Shown: positions 1-11,256 of the stretch, piece after piece
How positions within the stretch are numbered: position 1 is the first letter of the stretch
Layout of the letters: the number at the start of each line of letters is the position of its first letter
Source of the DNA: Saturnia japonica
Taxonomy: Eukaryota; Arthropoda; Insecta; Lepidoptera; Saturniidae
NCBI GenBank assembly: GCA_033032175.1
Contig: CM065320.1
Coordinates: 2,480,001 to 2,544,000 of the forward strand
Reading direction: 5' to 3'
DNA length: 64,000 bases
Notes under the pieces: model-generated
The model's input: the letters and a program-made list of their open reading frames with translations, nothing else
Databases searched by the model: none
Told to the model about the DNA's origin: nothing
Translations under genes and position numbers: made by a program

Positions 1-1883
1 AACTTATCACAATGCATTATTTTCCATCATAACAGTAATGTCAAACAATAAAAGATAAAAGCAGGTGTGTTTTTAGAAAACTGTAACCGATTTTAATGCA
101 TATTGAATGCCTCCAAACAAAGAATAAATACGTTTAAAGATCTACTGTTTCGTTAAAGACTGTCTAAGTGTGTGTGAAATAATGTAAACACACCAATCTT
201 TTAAAGGTGTAAGAGGGTTAAATGACATCTTAAGACTCGAGACACCCAAACCAACGTCACCTGCACCCTGCTGAGTAACAGACGAGGAAAGGGCACTAGC
301 GGGGTGTGAGCTATATAGCCCTACTAGGTCGTGATCACTATGCATATGGTGACAAGACAATTTTTAAGAAAAATTAAACCAACTTCAATTATTTTGAGGA
401 TTTCCCTGTTGTATCTTCGAAGTTGAAGGTCCAATTCCAATGAACCACCCTTGAGGTACGCCCTATCTAACAAAAAAAGAATCAACCAAATCGGTTCGTA
501 AACAAAGAAGTTAAGACTGAACATCCATTAAAAAAATACATTCGAATTGAGTAACATCGTCTTTTTTTAACGTAACGTGTTTCTGGATCAGCGGGGGTGC
601 ATAACTTCCCAGTTTATATTTACGAAGCCAGGCATAATAGCAGCGACTGAACATAAATTGTTAATCTGTCAGTGGTCACCACTAATTTTGAATTATACTA
701 CGTTAGCCTTCAAGCACAGTTCCGTTAATTTGACGTGCTATTATTATATTTTTTTAAATTGAGCAATATATCTATACTATAGATAGCTTTTGTTATAAAG
801 GAGTTCGTTGTATAGAGTTTACACTGTATACTTCACTATATAGAAGATGGAGCTATCTTTTTAGAACAGCTTACATTGTATTTGAGACAAGTACATGCCG
901 TAACTGTTTATAAATAGAAGTGCAATAGCTCTGAAACATAAACAGTCCCGATTCTAATTCTGTATATCGGGTCACTGTTCTAGACTTTTAAATCCATGAA
1001 TATTAATCATTACTAAAACCTCAAATAGTACCAGAAAAATCAATTTTAAGCATTGAACAGTTTTTATTGTCTAATAAAAATAATAATAATAAAATACAAT
1101 AAAGTATTTATTTTACTACTTACATATTACACATTTAGTGGTCTGTCAGATCTTTAACTTAGTGTAATTTATTATAACATAGGTATATATAAATCTAGCA
1201 GTTAGTTTATTTAAGTCTATAATATGCTCTAAGAGGAACATTGAAATATTTACAATTATTTACATAACTTATTCATAAAATAATATAAATCTGAATAGTA
1301 AATACTAAAAGGTTTTATGGGTAATTTATTCCTGAATTTGAACTAAATATATGAGCATCAGGGATGGACCGGACCTATTATGGGGCAGTTGAGGCCCATG
1401 CCCTGATAGTCATTACAAAAAGGACGCAAAATTGACAAACTATTAAACTTAAAAAAACCCTTGGCACCATTCATAATTAGTACTCCACTGATGAGCATGT
1501 CTTTTGATTATCAATTAATTGTCAATTACGATTTGGGGTTTAGTATTATGAACAAAAAAAATTCGACAGTTTTGTTATTTTTATTTTTGTCCATCTGTCT
1601 GTCTATCGGTTAACTTATACTCTAATCACGCATAAACTATACTACACCGAATTTGAATTGATTTGGAATGCTTCTAGTTTTATAGTCTATACTGTCTATA
1701 GTAACATTTAGGTTGCACGCATGGACATTTCTTTTGTGTATAAATGGTGTTTAATTTGTGTATATATAATATAGAAATTTATTTATAATTTTATATTTTA
1801 ATTATATTGTAAATTGAAGTGAAATATTCATACTAAAATTTGAGGTTTAATAAATTTAAAAATAACAAATAAATAAATTACAG
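1..1883. other. Intronic/non-coding DNA upstream of a PAT terminal exon
   Basis: No earlier exon of the transporter that ends at 2134 could be recognised here, so this stretch is taken as its last intron (over 1.8 kb). About 363-524 is a minus-orientation copy of a dispersed repeat also seen near 27277, 47590 and 50935. The rest is AT-rich and shows nothing I can name. Confidence 0.5.
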
Positions 1884-2134
1884 CGGGCATCGGTATCGCA
1901 ATTCCTATGCTTGAACAGATCATTAACATCGTTGGTGCTCTCTTCTACTCAACCCTAGGACTTATCATACCTGGTATTGTTGAGTCGGTGTCCCGTTGGG
2001 AAGACCTGGGAAGATACAAATGGATCCTATGGAAGAACATCTTGATTGTCTTATTCGGTATTTGTAGTTTAGTTTCTGGTTGTACTGTAACTATATTGGA
2101 TATCATAGAGATATCGCATAGGAAAATTGAATAA
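1884..2134 (+). CDS. Proton-coupled amino acid transporter (SLC36/PAT-like), terminal exon only
   Basis: This is the last coding exon of a multi-pass amino acid/proton symporter. It opens after a TTACAG acceptor at 1881-1883 with two bases of a split codon, then encodes about 82 residues ending in TAA. The peptide aligns segment for segment with the last exon of the complete PAT gene in this window (29685-29929): both have P-x-LEQ-x-I, then GA-x-FYS-x-LGL near the start of a membrane segment, then W-E-x-DLG-x-YKWIL before a final hydrophobic helix. Exon length (251 versus 245 bases) and phase also match. An AATAAA signal overlaps the stop codon and a second follows near 2145. The remaining exons lie left of the window. 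The family call is strong; substrate and symbol are unknown. Confidence 0.85.
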
Positions 2135-2740
2135 AGTGAAAAAAATAAAACAAAAATTTTAATTTAATTTAGTAAGTAAGTTGTCTATTTAATTACACTA
2201 TATACTTACTACATTATTAATAGATAGTGCCTTCTACGTGTTAGTTGGATATATTTTCATTATGAATGCCATTAATTGTAATCAAATCAGCAATGAATTT
2301 AAACTATATATCTGTGTACTTAGATATGAACTTGAGCTTTAAAATGATCTTTAAATAATTAAATTTTATGAAGAATTAAGCGAGATATTATTGCTTAACC
2401 AGAACAAAATATCTTTGAGGAAAAAAATATTTAAAAGTAGTGTAATAATAAAATTATAGTCTAAAAGCTATATTTAAATATAATTTTAGTCAATACTTTA
2501 TCACAAGAAAATTTAATAAAAAAAAAGCGAAATTAGCATCTACTCACGTAACCAAAGGTTCTATAACATTATAAAAAGCTCTAAGGCCAACAACATCATA
2601 TGTTATAAATATTATAATAATCACTTTGATTATGCTGTCAAGTAATTTTTAGTATTTATTACTGCATTCATATCGTCTAACAACTTTATAATGAATATAA
2701 TAGTTTACCGATTTTAATATTCTCTTCAACATTGTATATT
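2135..2740. other. Intergenic AT-rich stretch
   Basis: This holds the 3' UTR and polyadenylation signals of the preceding transporter exon (AATAAA at about 2130 and 2145). Beyond them there is only AT-rich sequence in which I see no gene or clear repeat. Confidence 0.5.
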
Positions 2741-3480
2741 TTATAGGTAAGCTTCTGGCCACAACCTGAATCCGATATTCAATAAAGATGCAATCGAAGA
2801 TAGAATTAACGTACTGAGCTCAAAAAGGGAACGGGCTCTAAGAGCCGTAGGTAACACACACCGATATAATATGCTTGACGAAAGATTTGCGATGGTAGAT
2901 AACCAAACAAGCAAACTAGAAAATCTCAAACTGAATACTACCATGCTATGATTCTTCACAATATTTTTCTTCACCGAAAGCTCAGTATTACGAAATAGAT
3001 ACCCACATTGTTCAATACTTTACACACTACCACTGAACCATTAGTTATAAGCACTTTTGTTACAATTACATAAACCTTTGCACGTGATCTTAACATTTCC
3101 CTTCAACTACAGAGCTACACGGACTGGTCTACGGAACCAAAGCTGCATGATAGCGCCCGTCATGTCACGAACAAAAAAATTCGCAAATTCTTACCTTTAC
3201 CGTACCGTGCAGATGTGGAATAGTCTCCCAACCAACATTTTCGCTTCTTCAGCATGCCGACATAATATCAAAGACTGCCGATGAAAGTGCTGTTAGGTCC
3301 GTTCCTCGGTGTGAAGCCCTTGGGTCAGGCAGCCGCCCGCGCGATACAAAGTGACACTATACGTGCAACACTTAGTTACCCACACACAACATTACACACG
3401 TATGAACACACACACGTGCACACCACACAGGTACATAGGTTCTGTAAGGGACCTTTTTTTTTCTTTTTTTGCGCTAGTTA
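2741..3480 (+). pseudogene. Non-LTR retrotransposon 3' fragment (reverse-transcriptase ORF C-terminus)
   Basis: Residues encoded at about 3057-3284 read like the extreme C-terminus of a Jockey/CR1-group LINE ORF2. There is a basic stretch R-T-K-K-F followed by a Y-x-x-RTV-x-x-WNSLP motif, the usual tail of these proteins. The sequence upstream (2741-3056) carries stops in every frame and may be older ORF2. Downstream (3290-3480) is GC-richer, with CA-rich simple sequence and a T-rich run, plausibly the 3' UTR. No catalytic core remains. Clade is not resolved; the LINE assignment rests on this short motif. Confidence 0.5.
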
Positions 3481-3714
3481 GACTATTGCGCTAGTTAGTG
3501 TAGAAAAACCATTCCGATTATTAAATACACATACGCATGGTCCACTCCTTCCTCCCAGGAGGAGGGGAACGTGCATATGAGTATATATTAGTTAGCTCGA
3601 ATTCTCCTAAGATTAGGGAATTAGTTAGATCGCGACTTTTTCGCATTCGCGACGACCGCCCGAGCCGAGGTTCGGCCACTCTGGCACCCTCGTGCGGGTC
3701 GTCACAAACTTTCG

Positions 3715-3829
3715 CGGCTGAGTGCCCTAAGCGCTCGCCCCCAAGTCCGGTGAAGCTGTAAAAGCCGCAGCGGCTCTGTTTTAGGATAGGGCCCCTCTAA
3801 GGCTAACAATGTAGTCAGTTAAAAAAAAG
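3715..3829 (+). repeat. Dispersed retroelement 3' tail, copy 1
   Basis: The block contains CCAAGTCCGGTGAAGCTG, then GGGCCCCT...AAGGCTAACA, and ends in GTAGTCAGT followed by an A run. Two more copies occur at 10703-10808 and 33493-33598. All three share the 3' end and A run but start at different points, as expected of 5'-truncated target-primed insertions. GC-rich sequence at 3590-3714 may belong to the same element. The parent element is not identified. Confidence 0.65.
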
Positions 3830-5830
3830 GCGAGGCTGACAATCGTGGGTGGGGATGTCCTACTTTTCTCCCTAGGTGCGTTTACAATTTTTTTCTTAAC
3901 CGGGATGAAAAGTTTATATATGTACTCTTTATATATAAACACGCAGTTGCTAGGTTACCGGGAGGTAAAGTAAAGTACGCGCACGCGCACATTTGCCATC
4001 TCACCGGGAGAGAATCGGGTACTTTTGTCCCGCGTGACAGGGACTAAAAGTGAACTTTCGTATCGCATCGTACTTACTATCAAGTGCTGTGCATTCTTTT
4101 TTCCGAACCGGTATATAATTTTTTTATCAATTCATGTTTGTTCGCAAATATGCATCATGAATCAAGCAGTCGCTTCCAAATCTGTCTGGTAGGTATTCTT
4201 ATAAATTGACAATATTATAGATGTTAAAGTCCTTGACCTTATATCTATTATATTTGACTAGATGGTACTCATTCATTTTTAAAGAAATGTGATTAAATCA
4301 CGTGTTTTGTTGCGTGAGCTATTAAATTGCCAACTCAGTTGTAAAACTATAAAATCAATAAAAAAACTGCAAACCCGCAAACTAATAAAGAGATATGAAC
4401 ATTTTATTGAAACTAAAATAATTGTGTTTGTGTACACTTTACAAGGTTTAGTATTTGTTGTACAAACTCGATTGATGAAAAGTGATGATGTGACCTAAGA
4501 TGGTAAGATGCTAGATCTAAAGCGAGACTGGCTCTCTAATTGCCAAAACACACCTATAAGTAGATGATCAACTTGTATAATTACTGTCGGCTTTATTTAT
4601 CAAGCAAATGAACATTATTTATCGAAGTCTTAGATACATAGACAAAGGCTCATCTCAAAACAAACTAACTTTAAAATATTATGAGTTTAGAAAACCCAAA
4701 AAACGACCCAAGATCATTTTAGTATTTTGTTCTAAGGTTGTCAATTTGAATATATTTGCAATATACTTGTATATACATTTTTAAGAGAAGTAGGGCACAG
4801 AGTAATTTCTTTGAAGATTTCTCTCTACTTAGAGCAGTCCGACTGGTGGAATACTGGTGGTCTAGCTACGGCAGCCGTTTACCATCAAGCGGTATCAATC
4901 ACGGTTTCATCAATATTAACTGTGATATTAAAATGGGCATTCTATTGTTTCCAATAACGTTTGTCTTCATTCATACACTGTGTGAAATGGTTTGCTCTAT
5001 TAATAAATCAATTGATTGGACCAAATACCTATATCAATTACTATTTGTTAAGCTACAATTTTTTTTATATAGTAGCACGTCAAAGTGTAGGTACCGTTGT
5101 ACCTGATAGTAAGCAGCGTACAAACTAAAAACAACGCCGACAATCGGGATTCCAACAATACATCGCCGGTCGTCACTGTCAGCTGATGCAGGAATGCGAC
5201 AAACCATTACAAAGTTACTATTAAGGATTTATCACAATGTATATGGTGATCGCGACCCTGGTGGATATAGATAACTACTCTACCATTCTGCTTGTTTACT
5301 GCAAATACACTGGTTGATCCCGGAACGTGACATTCCTAAAGGTTGTCACTCACTTATCAACTTGAAACCCGACCAGCACTGCCTCCTCGCTCAACGCCCA
5401 CTCGTTGTGGACGGGTGAACGCCGTGTGGCCAACTAGTCAACATCGCGTGTCAACGAACTCACGAGTAGTTTATACGTGGTGTTGCGCCGTCGCGTCGTG
5501 CCACGCCAACGACGCATCGTCCTTGCGTTAACCACTAATGTGCGATGCGGTGATACGGAGTTGACAAATAGGTGCATATAATTTATGGAACTCTTTACAA
5601 ATAAATCTCAACCGCACGAGGCGATGCGGTACTTGTCGGGTGCCGGTTTGATAGGTAAAAGCTTATTTAACGATCCGATCTACAGCGATTTCTGACAATA
5701 TCCATTGCAGTATAATAAGGAATCAGGTATGCAGGATCCGATCAAGGAAGAGTTGTCGATTCGATCACCAGTGTGACGTATAAAACCCAATTTTAGTATT
5801 TTTTGGTAGAATTTAACACATATTAGTACA
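3830..5830. other. Intergenic DNA with repeat debris
   Basis: No gene is supported. About 4795-4910 resembles the repeats at 20164-20400 and 48895-49105: a shared GGGCACAGAG start, then a tract ending near CCGTTTACCATCA. This is probably a non-LTR 3' tail. 5200-5560 is a GC-richer patch with a 62-codon open frame but no recognisable protein. Confidence 0.45.
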
Positions 5831-5839
5831 TTTTTGTTT

Positions 5840-6352
5840 TTTTTTTAAGGATTACTATCTGGCAACAGTATAGACTACCATTTAAAGAGACACTATCTTC
5901 AGAATTAAAATCTATTGGCCCACAAATAGATATTTACGAAAGCTTTTCATCTCTGATAAATGTTATAGATAAATTTCCGAACATAGATGATACTAACAAA
6001 CAAGCTATTGAAGAAGAATATCATCAGATGTCAAATGAAGCAAGATCAAGAAGTACAAAACCTTTTATGTGGTGGTGGTTGTATATTACTTCCATGGTGG
6101 TGGTAGTAATACAGATAATAATGTAAAGCAGTTATGGGCCAACAGCAGTTTCGGGCCATGTTGAGCAATATTGTTGATACGAAAAAGGACCCAGAGTATA
6201 AAAATATCAATATATTTTTAAAGTGCGTAATGCGTTTTCCCATTTCCAATGCACAATGTGAAATAATTTTTTCGCTAGTTATTATCATTAATACTAAATA
6301 CACAAATATGTTTTTAACTAAGAATATTCCTTGCATATTAGGTACACGTTAA
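5840..6352 (+). pseudogene. hAT-like transposase relic (C-terminal part)
   Basis: Two open blocks lie in different frames. The first, about 5850-6125, encodes a hydrophilic stretch opening W-Q-Q-Y-R and ending in several tryptophans. The second, about 6134-6352, encodes PEYKNI, then FPISNAQCEIIFSLV, then a TKYTNMFLTKN-like end. The second block matches the layout of the hAT C-terminal dimerisation domain (P-H/I-SNA-x-x-E-x-x-FS, then K-x-x-N-x-L). The family knowledge is general and the match is by eye. The frame change, the lack of a BED finger and the lack of catalytic segments make it a dead fragment. A decayed ZBED-type host gene is an alternative. Confidence 0.45.
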
Positions 6353-7242
6353 GCAAATTTTGACTGAAGGTTTGTACTTCTTTTGTCACCTCACCAGATA
6401 TGATTAATATTGCAAAAAGATCCTTTTTTGAAAAAAACCCAAATTTAACAACAAATGTTGTTATCAAAGTTCTTAATCTCAAATTAACGAGCATCTAATT
6501 AATACCTTAAGGAAAATTATGCTTATAAATACCCTTTGAATATAATAAAATGTATAATAATATTTTGATAAGTAAAATTAACTTTATACTTTTCGTAAAA
6601 CTCTCAATTAATATGCTCCAGATAGCGAAAACATATATTACCTATATCGCCAAAATCTACAGATTGATTTGATATCTCTGTTTGTTGTTAGACCTAATTG
6701 TATATGTTTTCTACATTTAGTTATCAACGGTCACATTATATGTTTTACATAACAAGTGCAAGCCAAATCCAAGTATGATGTCGATATTATCCTGTCCCGG
6801 CTTTGACCAGTCAAAACTTAGATTCGAAAGGGGTTTAGTGAAAGTAAATTTGTTTTTCGGTTTTACGATTGACTAATGAATTTTAGTTGTAACATAATGC
6901 TTTTCTTTATTATTGTTTAAATATTTCTGATCAGAATTATCGTTTTATTCATATGCAAAATATTTTTTTATGCTTCATCGATCGTCGCCCACACACGCCA
7001 ACACACGAAGGAAGAACATTTTTTATAACTTTGTTTGTTAAACGTGCCTTAAAAATAATACAAGAATTTGGCATGAACTTGAAAACAGAGGAAGAGTGGG
7101 CGGAGTAAAACACGTTGTTAATTAGACTAAATTTTAACTGTCACAAAAATCTTTCTTCATATTCTTTTCAGAAATTATTAATAAACCCAGATGACATCAT
7201 AAATAGGACATCTGCACTGTTGATAGTAGTTTGTAAGCTTTG
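6353..7242. other. Intergenic AT-rich stretch
   Basis: AT-rich sequence with no gene or repeat I can support. There are short runs such as the CACACACGCCAACACACG tract near 6990. Confidence 0.4.
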
Positions 7243-7725
7243 TTGTGCTAGTTGTACCCGTGGCTTCGCTCACGTGGACTACAGAATGCCCACGCGAATC
7301 TTGCTCCCCACTCCCGGCTATTTTAGAGACAAAAATGCTTATTGTGGGTGTTCATTAGAAGATAGACAATATACTCTTTCGGAATTTTTTGTTGGTCTTT
7401 TTAATGTCTACAATTATGTTGTAAATTAATTTGCTATATCTCTTATGGTTTACTCAGCATAAGCCATTTAAGTGCCCAAATTGATTCACTAAGACCGGTT
7501 TTTTTTCTATTTGTGCTGAACCCTAATTCTTTTTCTAAAACAAAAGTAGCCTAAGTTACTCCCTATATCATCAGCTATTTATCAGTGAAAGTCCCGTAAA
7601 AATCGGTCCAACTGTTTCGGAGACTACCCGGAACAAACAGACAGACAGACAAAAAATTTAATAATGGGCTTTTTGTTATTGGTATCGTATATACTTTCAT
7701 ATGCATTTATAAATCCCACAAAATA
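7243..7725 (-). mobile_element. Non-autonomous Helitron-like element
   Basis: Read on the minus strand, the 3' end at about 7243-7270 has the lepidopteran Helitron form: GAGCGAAGCCACGGGTACAA followed by CTAG. The interior shares several hundred bases with 47985-48372 and smaller parts with 9290-9395, 18590-18890 and 37545-37855, including the landmark CTTTCATATGCATTTA at the 5' side (near 7700). A 104-codon open frame across it is an accident of the repeat. Boundaries are approximate because Helitrons make no target duplication. Confidence 0.5.
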
Positions 7726-10569
7726 AATCCAGATTAATGTATCATTTACAACAAAGGATGCAAATCACATCCTTGAATAAAATATTTGGCATCCGTATTT
7801 CACCGAACACCGAATTGATTTTAAATTAGTGGACACACTAGATTCTGGAATTACGTTATGAAACCACTTATATGATAATGCTGCCAAATAATTTGTAAGG
7901 TAGTGAAACGTAAGTATTCTACACCTATTTATAATTTGAAAATTATCTGGGTCGTGCCAAATGAAAACATAACTATGAAGATCATAATACCTAATATAAT
8001 ATCTTCAGCGCATACAAGATAAGCGCCTATTGTAGGTATATCACGTGGTATTTATTATCTTATGGCTATAGGAAAATTGATTATAAGTAAATGTGTTTAA
8101 AATGGCTATAGGAAATTTCATTATAATATCCTCCACTAAGTGGGTTGTAAACATACTAATCATTGTAAGTTGATATTCGTATGTACTTGTACATACAACA
8201 TACGTGTGTACAAGTTAATGATGTTTTATTTGAATAATATGAACTCATATGCCGATATACAAATTTAATTTGTTGTAAAATTAGTGACACTGAAGCCGAG
8301 GACAGGTTGGAATGTGTACTATCGATAAATTGCAATAAATAAAATAAATAACTAGATTTTTGTAGTGTTTAAGGTAGGGCACAGTAAGTTAGGATAAAGA
8401 TCATTAGTACAAAATTATTTTAATTGTGATATGATTAAAAAATAGTACGAAAAAGTTATTATTGCACATTAGGCATTAATAAACAATAGGGTAAATTAAT
8501 GATTATCAAAACATTATTTTATCTGCTATATTAAATCCACTTTCTACAAAATTTATATCATATATCTTTGGTAACATACCAATTTTTTGTTAATGCACAT
8601 TTTATTGTAACTTCTTTTAGAAATTAGATTGCTATATCTAGCTACCTATCAGGCTACATTCTGAGGCTTGAAGCTATTTTAAAACAGAATGTAGATAACA
8701 AAGGTATAAGATAAAAACATATTAAATCAATAGATATACATATACAGTAAGTTAATAAGACCCATTATATTTTTTTTAAATCCAGAGGTGTTGTAGGAAG
8801 TGCAATCACAAGAAAAGCATGCTTTAAAAAATGGGCCAAGTCTCGATTGAGATGGTTTGTCTATAAAAAGTAGTGAAATCTTATAAACTGCCAGGAGTAG
8901 GAGGGGAATATAAAAAAACGGGCAATTATGACTAAAATCTGTCCTATCTTTTACACGTTAAATTCCATTCTTTAGAATCTACTGGCCTATCATGTTGTAA
9001 TCAACCTAATGGTATAAGGCTATTAATGTTTACCCCTTGGCCCTGTTCATATGAACGCGCGTCAAAGCGTTTTAATGCTGCGCTTAGAAAGCAATATATC
9101 TAAACGGAGGCTTCGTGTTCCACAGAACTCATTTACAATAAAGCGCCATTTTTTCAATATCTTTCGCAGTTTGGCTGGGCTCTTTGGGTTCCATATCATT
9201 TACTCTAGACCTTAGATTTTTATGTGCCATCAGAAAACGTTTATCAGGTTATTAAATAATTTTGCTAAGGTGTATTGCGATATATCTAATAGTTTTACCC
9301 GGAACAAACATACAGACAGACAAAATTTTCAATGATGAGTTTTTTGTTATAGGTATCGTATATACTTTCATATGCATTTAGTAAAAAGCTGTTATTTTGA
9401 CGCTATAAACAGACACTTCAATTTTATTAATTGTATAGATATTTAGTGAAACAAAGTGAAAAGATACCAAATTAATCCAAATTATTTTATCTTCACATGA
9501 TTAAAAAAAAGCAGTAAATCGAAACATGTTTTGTTGGGAATTTGAAGATCTAAAGGTTTTATGAGCTGAAAATCAATTAAAGTCGTACTTCTGCTTAAAC
9601 GTATATTCAAAGGTGTGACATATTATAATTATAAAATATATAATTAAATAAAGAATGTCAGTGAAAGGAGGTTAGAAAGGCATTGTAGCCAGTAATACAA
9701 CAGTTTTATTATATTCTAGGAGTATTCATAGATGGCGTTGTACGGCTTGGTTTAAGTTATCACGAAATTGATTTGATATTTATTGTCACCCTTAGAGTAT
9801 ATTTTCTTTAATCACTTATACAAATAAGTTAAGGCTGTGGCTTTTATTATCATTTTTAAATGTTTTTATATAAATTTTACCGTTAATGTTTAAAATAATT
9901 AAAAATAGCAATTCGATCTAAATTTTCTACGATAGATGTCGTTGTTTGGTGTCTGTACTATCAAGATTTTTTATTAAATTACACTAAACAAATATGCTTT
10001 AAAGCATTATTATTCACTGGATATTATCATTATCATTATTATTATATTATATAATAAAACTAAGTTGATAAAATGTGCGTGCCGATAAAACTTAAAAAGG
10101 AGTCCCGGCACGATAAAGGGACTTATATAGTGTGATAGCCCTTTATGCCTCCTCGAACAACAAAGTTCCCGTTTTAACCTAAAGGGCGTGTTTTTAAAGA
10201 TATAAGGGCTTTTCCAACCCTTCAACTTGAAAATTAAGTGTAGTGGTGCCATCTGTTGTCGAGTATTTGAACTTCATTCAGAACAACTATTATTTGGGTT
10301 GCATTTCGAAAGGCGCCTGCGAGCAATTACAGCATGTGTAGTAATGCCACGAAATTTAAAATTCCAATTTCAATAAAGTCTTAAATTACATTTGTTACAA
10401 TAATAAAGTTATTAAATTTTGTGTATTTATACAGCAGTAGCTAACTTATATTTTGGAGTTAAAGTGACATAATTTTAGTTGTTTAAATTAGTTCTGAAAA
10501 CATTTTAAAATTTAAGTTTTTAAATTTTGCGCCTTTACTACGTATGCAGAATCTGCAGTACTGCAGAAT
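7726..10569. other. Intergenic DNA with Helitron scraps
   Basis: No gene found. About 9290-9395 is another partial minus-orientation copy of the Helitron family at 7243-7725. A short near-duplicate (ATGGCTATAGGAAA) occurs at about 8061 and 8102. 10010-10260 contains an 80-codon minus frame without recognisable content. 10540-10570 has a small GCAGAATCTGCAG repeat next to the Helitron start. Confidence 0.4.
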
Positions 10570-10599
10570 CTATTGTTACGGCGCGGACGATAATGTCGA

Positions 10600-10702
10600 G
10601 AACATTCTAGAAGGAGTGAGACAGAAAATATTCTCAAACTTTCTCGAATATCCTAGAGCCTAGCTCTCTGAATATATAAGAGCCCGGTGTCGCCCGCCAG
10701 AG
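10600..10702 (+). promoter_or_regulatory. Heat-shock-type promoter: HSE arrays plus TATA box
   Basis: A perfect three-unit heat shock element, GAACATTCTAGAA, occupies 10600-10612. A second array runs at five-base spacing from 10631: TTC, AAA, TTC, GAA, TCC, GAG (10631-10658), mixed perfect and imperfect units. A TATA-like TATATAAG follows at 10673-10680. Allowing for the retroelement inserted at 10703, the expected start region is rich in AGTTAGTTCG and GAACAGCGAAACAAGCG, much like the A-rich leader of insect hsp70 genes. HSF trimers bind alternating GAA/TTC pentamers (known). That this drives the Helitron is inferred from position. Confidence 0.7.
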
Positions 10703-10772
10703 CCAAGTCCGGTGAAGCTGTAAAAGCCGCAGCGGCTTTAGGGCCCCTAAGGCTAACAGTGTAGTCAGTTCG

Positions 10773-10808
<36 letters not shown>
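10703..10808 (+). repeat. Dispersed retroelement 3' tail, copy 2, with target-site duplication
   Basis: This 5'-truncated copy of the family also at 3715 and 33493 starts with CCAAGTCCGG and ends in GTAGTCAGT plus an A run of about 36 (10773-10808). It is bracketed by the exact 10-base direct repeat CCCGCCAGAG at 10693-10702 and 10809-10818, a target-site duplication that proves insertion by target-primed reverse transcription. The long pure A tail indicates a recent event. It sits between the TATA box and the leader of the Helitron. Confidence 0.85.
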
Positions 10809-10810
<2 letters not shown>

Positions 10811-10865
10811 CGCCAGAGTTAGTTCGATTTGAACAGCGAAACAAGCGATTTCGAAACGAAAAGGA

Positions 10866-11030
10866 AAGAAGTTATCTGTGGGCCTTTATTTTGAAGTATC
10901 ACGTGTGAGTATTTTTCATAATGTGTTTAATTAATTCTCGATTTTGAAGCGAAGAAGAAAAAATTGTCTGTGAGGCTTTATTGTGAAATATCAAATGTGA
11001 GTATTTTTAATAGTGTGTTTAATTAATTCT
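10866..11030 (+). repeat. Two direct copies of a ~70-bp leader/splice-donor segment
   Basis: The segment at about 10866-10939 is repeated at about 10957-11030. Both contain TCTGTG, a CTTTATT block, a donor-like GTGAGTATTTTT and TGTGTTTAATTAATTCT. Each copy therefore carries a possible 5' splice site that could pair with the TTTTACAG acceptor at 11243-11250, just before the Rep start codon. This suggests a 5' UTR intron with a duplicated donor. Confidence 0.6.
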
Positions 11031-11068
11031 AATGGTTTTGTTTTTCTTTTCTTTTAATTGTAATTTTC

Positions 11069-11159
11069 TTAACCTTCAAGCAGTCGCACGACGTTGAATC
11101 GATGCCTTCTATATACTTTTGGCAGTAAACAAAATATCGCGCGACCGCTTGAAGGTTAA
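11069..11159. mobile_element. Tiny piggyBac-like MITE
   Basis: The terminal inverted repeats CCTTCAAGCAGTCGC (left) and GCGACCGCTTGAAGG (right) have one mismatch. They are immediately flanked by TTAA at 11069-11072 and 11156-11159. The 83-bp interior has no coding capacity. TTAA duplication is the hallmark of piggyBac-superfamily transposition (known); the assignment rests on that plus the inverted repeats. It is nested in the presumed 5' UTR intron of the Helitron. Confidence 0.65.
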
Positions 11160-11256
11160 ATAAATTTTTTTCTTTGTCTCGACGTACCACCTCACGTTTA
11201 CGTAACAATATATTTGTCTATAAAATGTTTATTTAACTTACATTTTACAGAATACA

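Noticed and set aside
7115..7429. 104-codon open frame
   Set aside because: It runs from unique sequence into the Helitron-family repeat and shows no protein motif; the open part is repeat text shared with 47985-48100.
10653..10844. 63-codon minus frame with a Phe run
   Set aside because: It is the translation of the A tail of the retroelement insert at 10773-10808.
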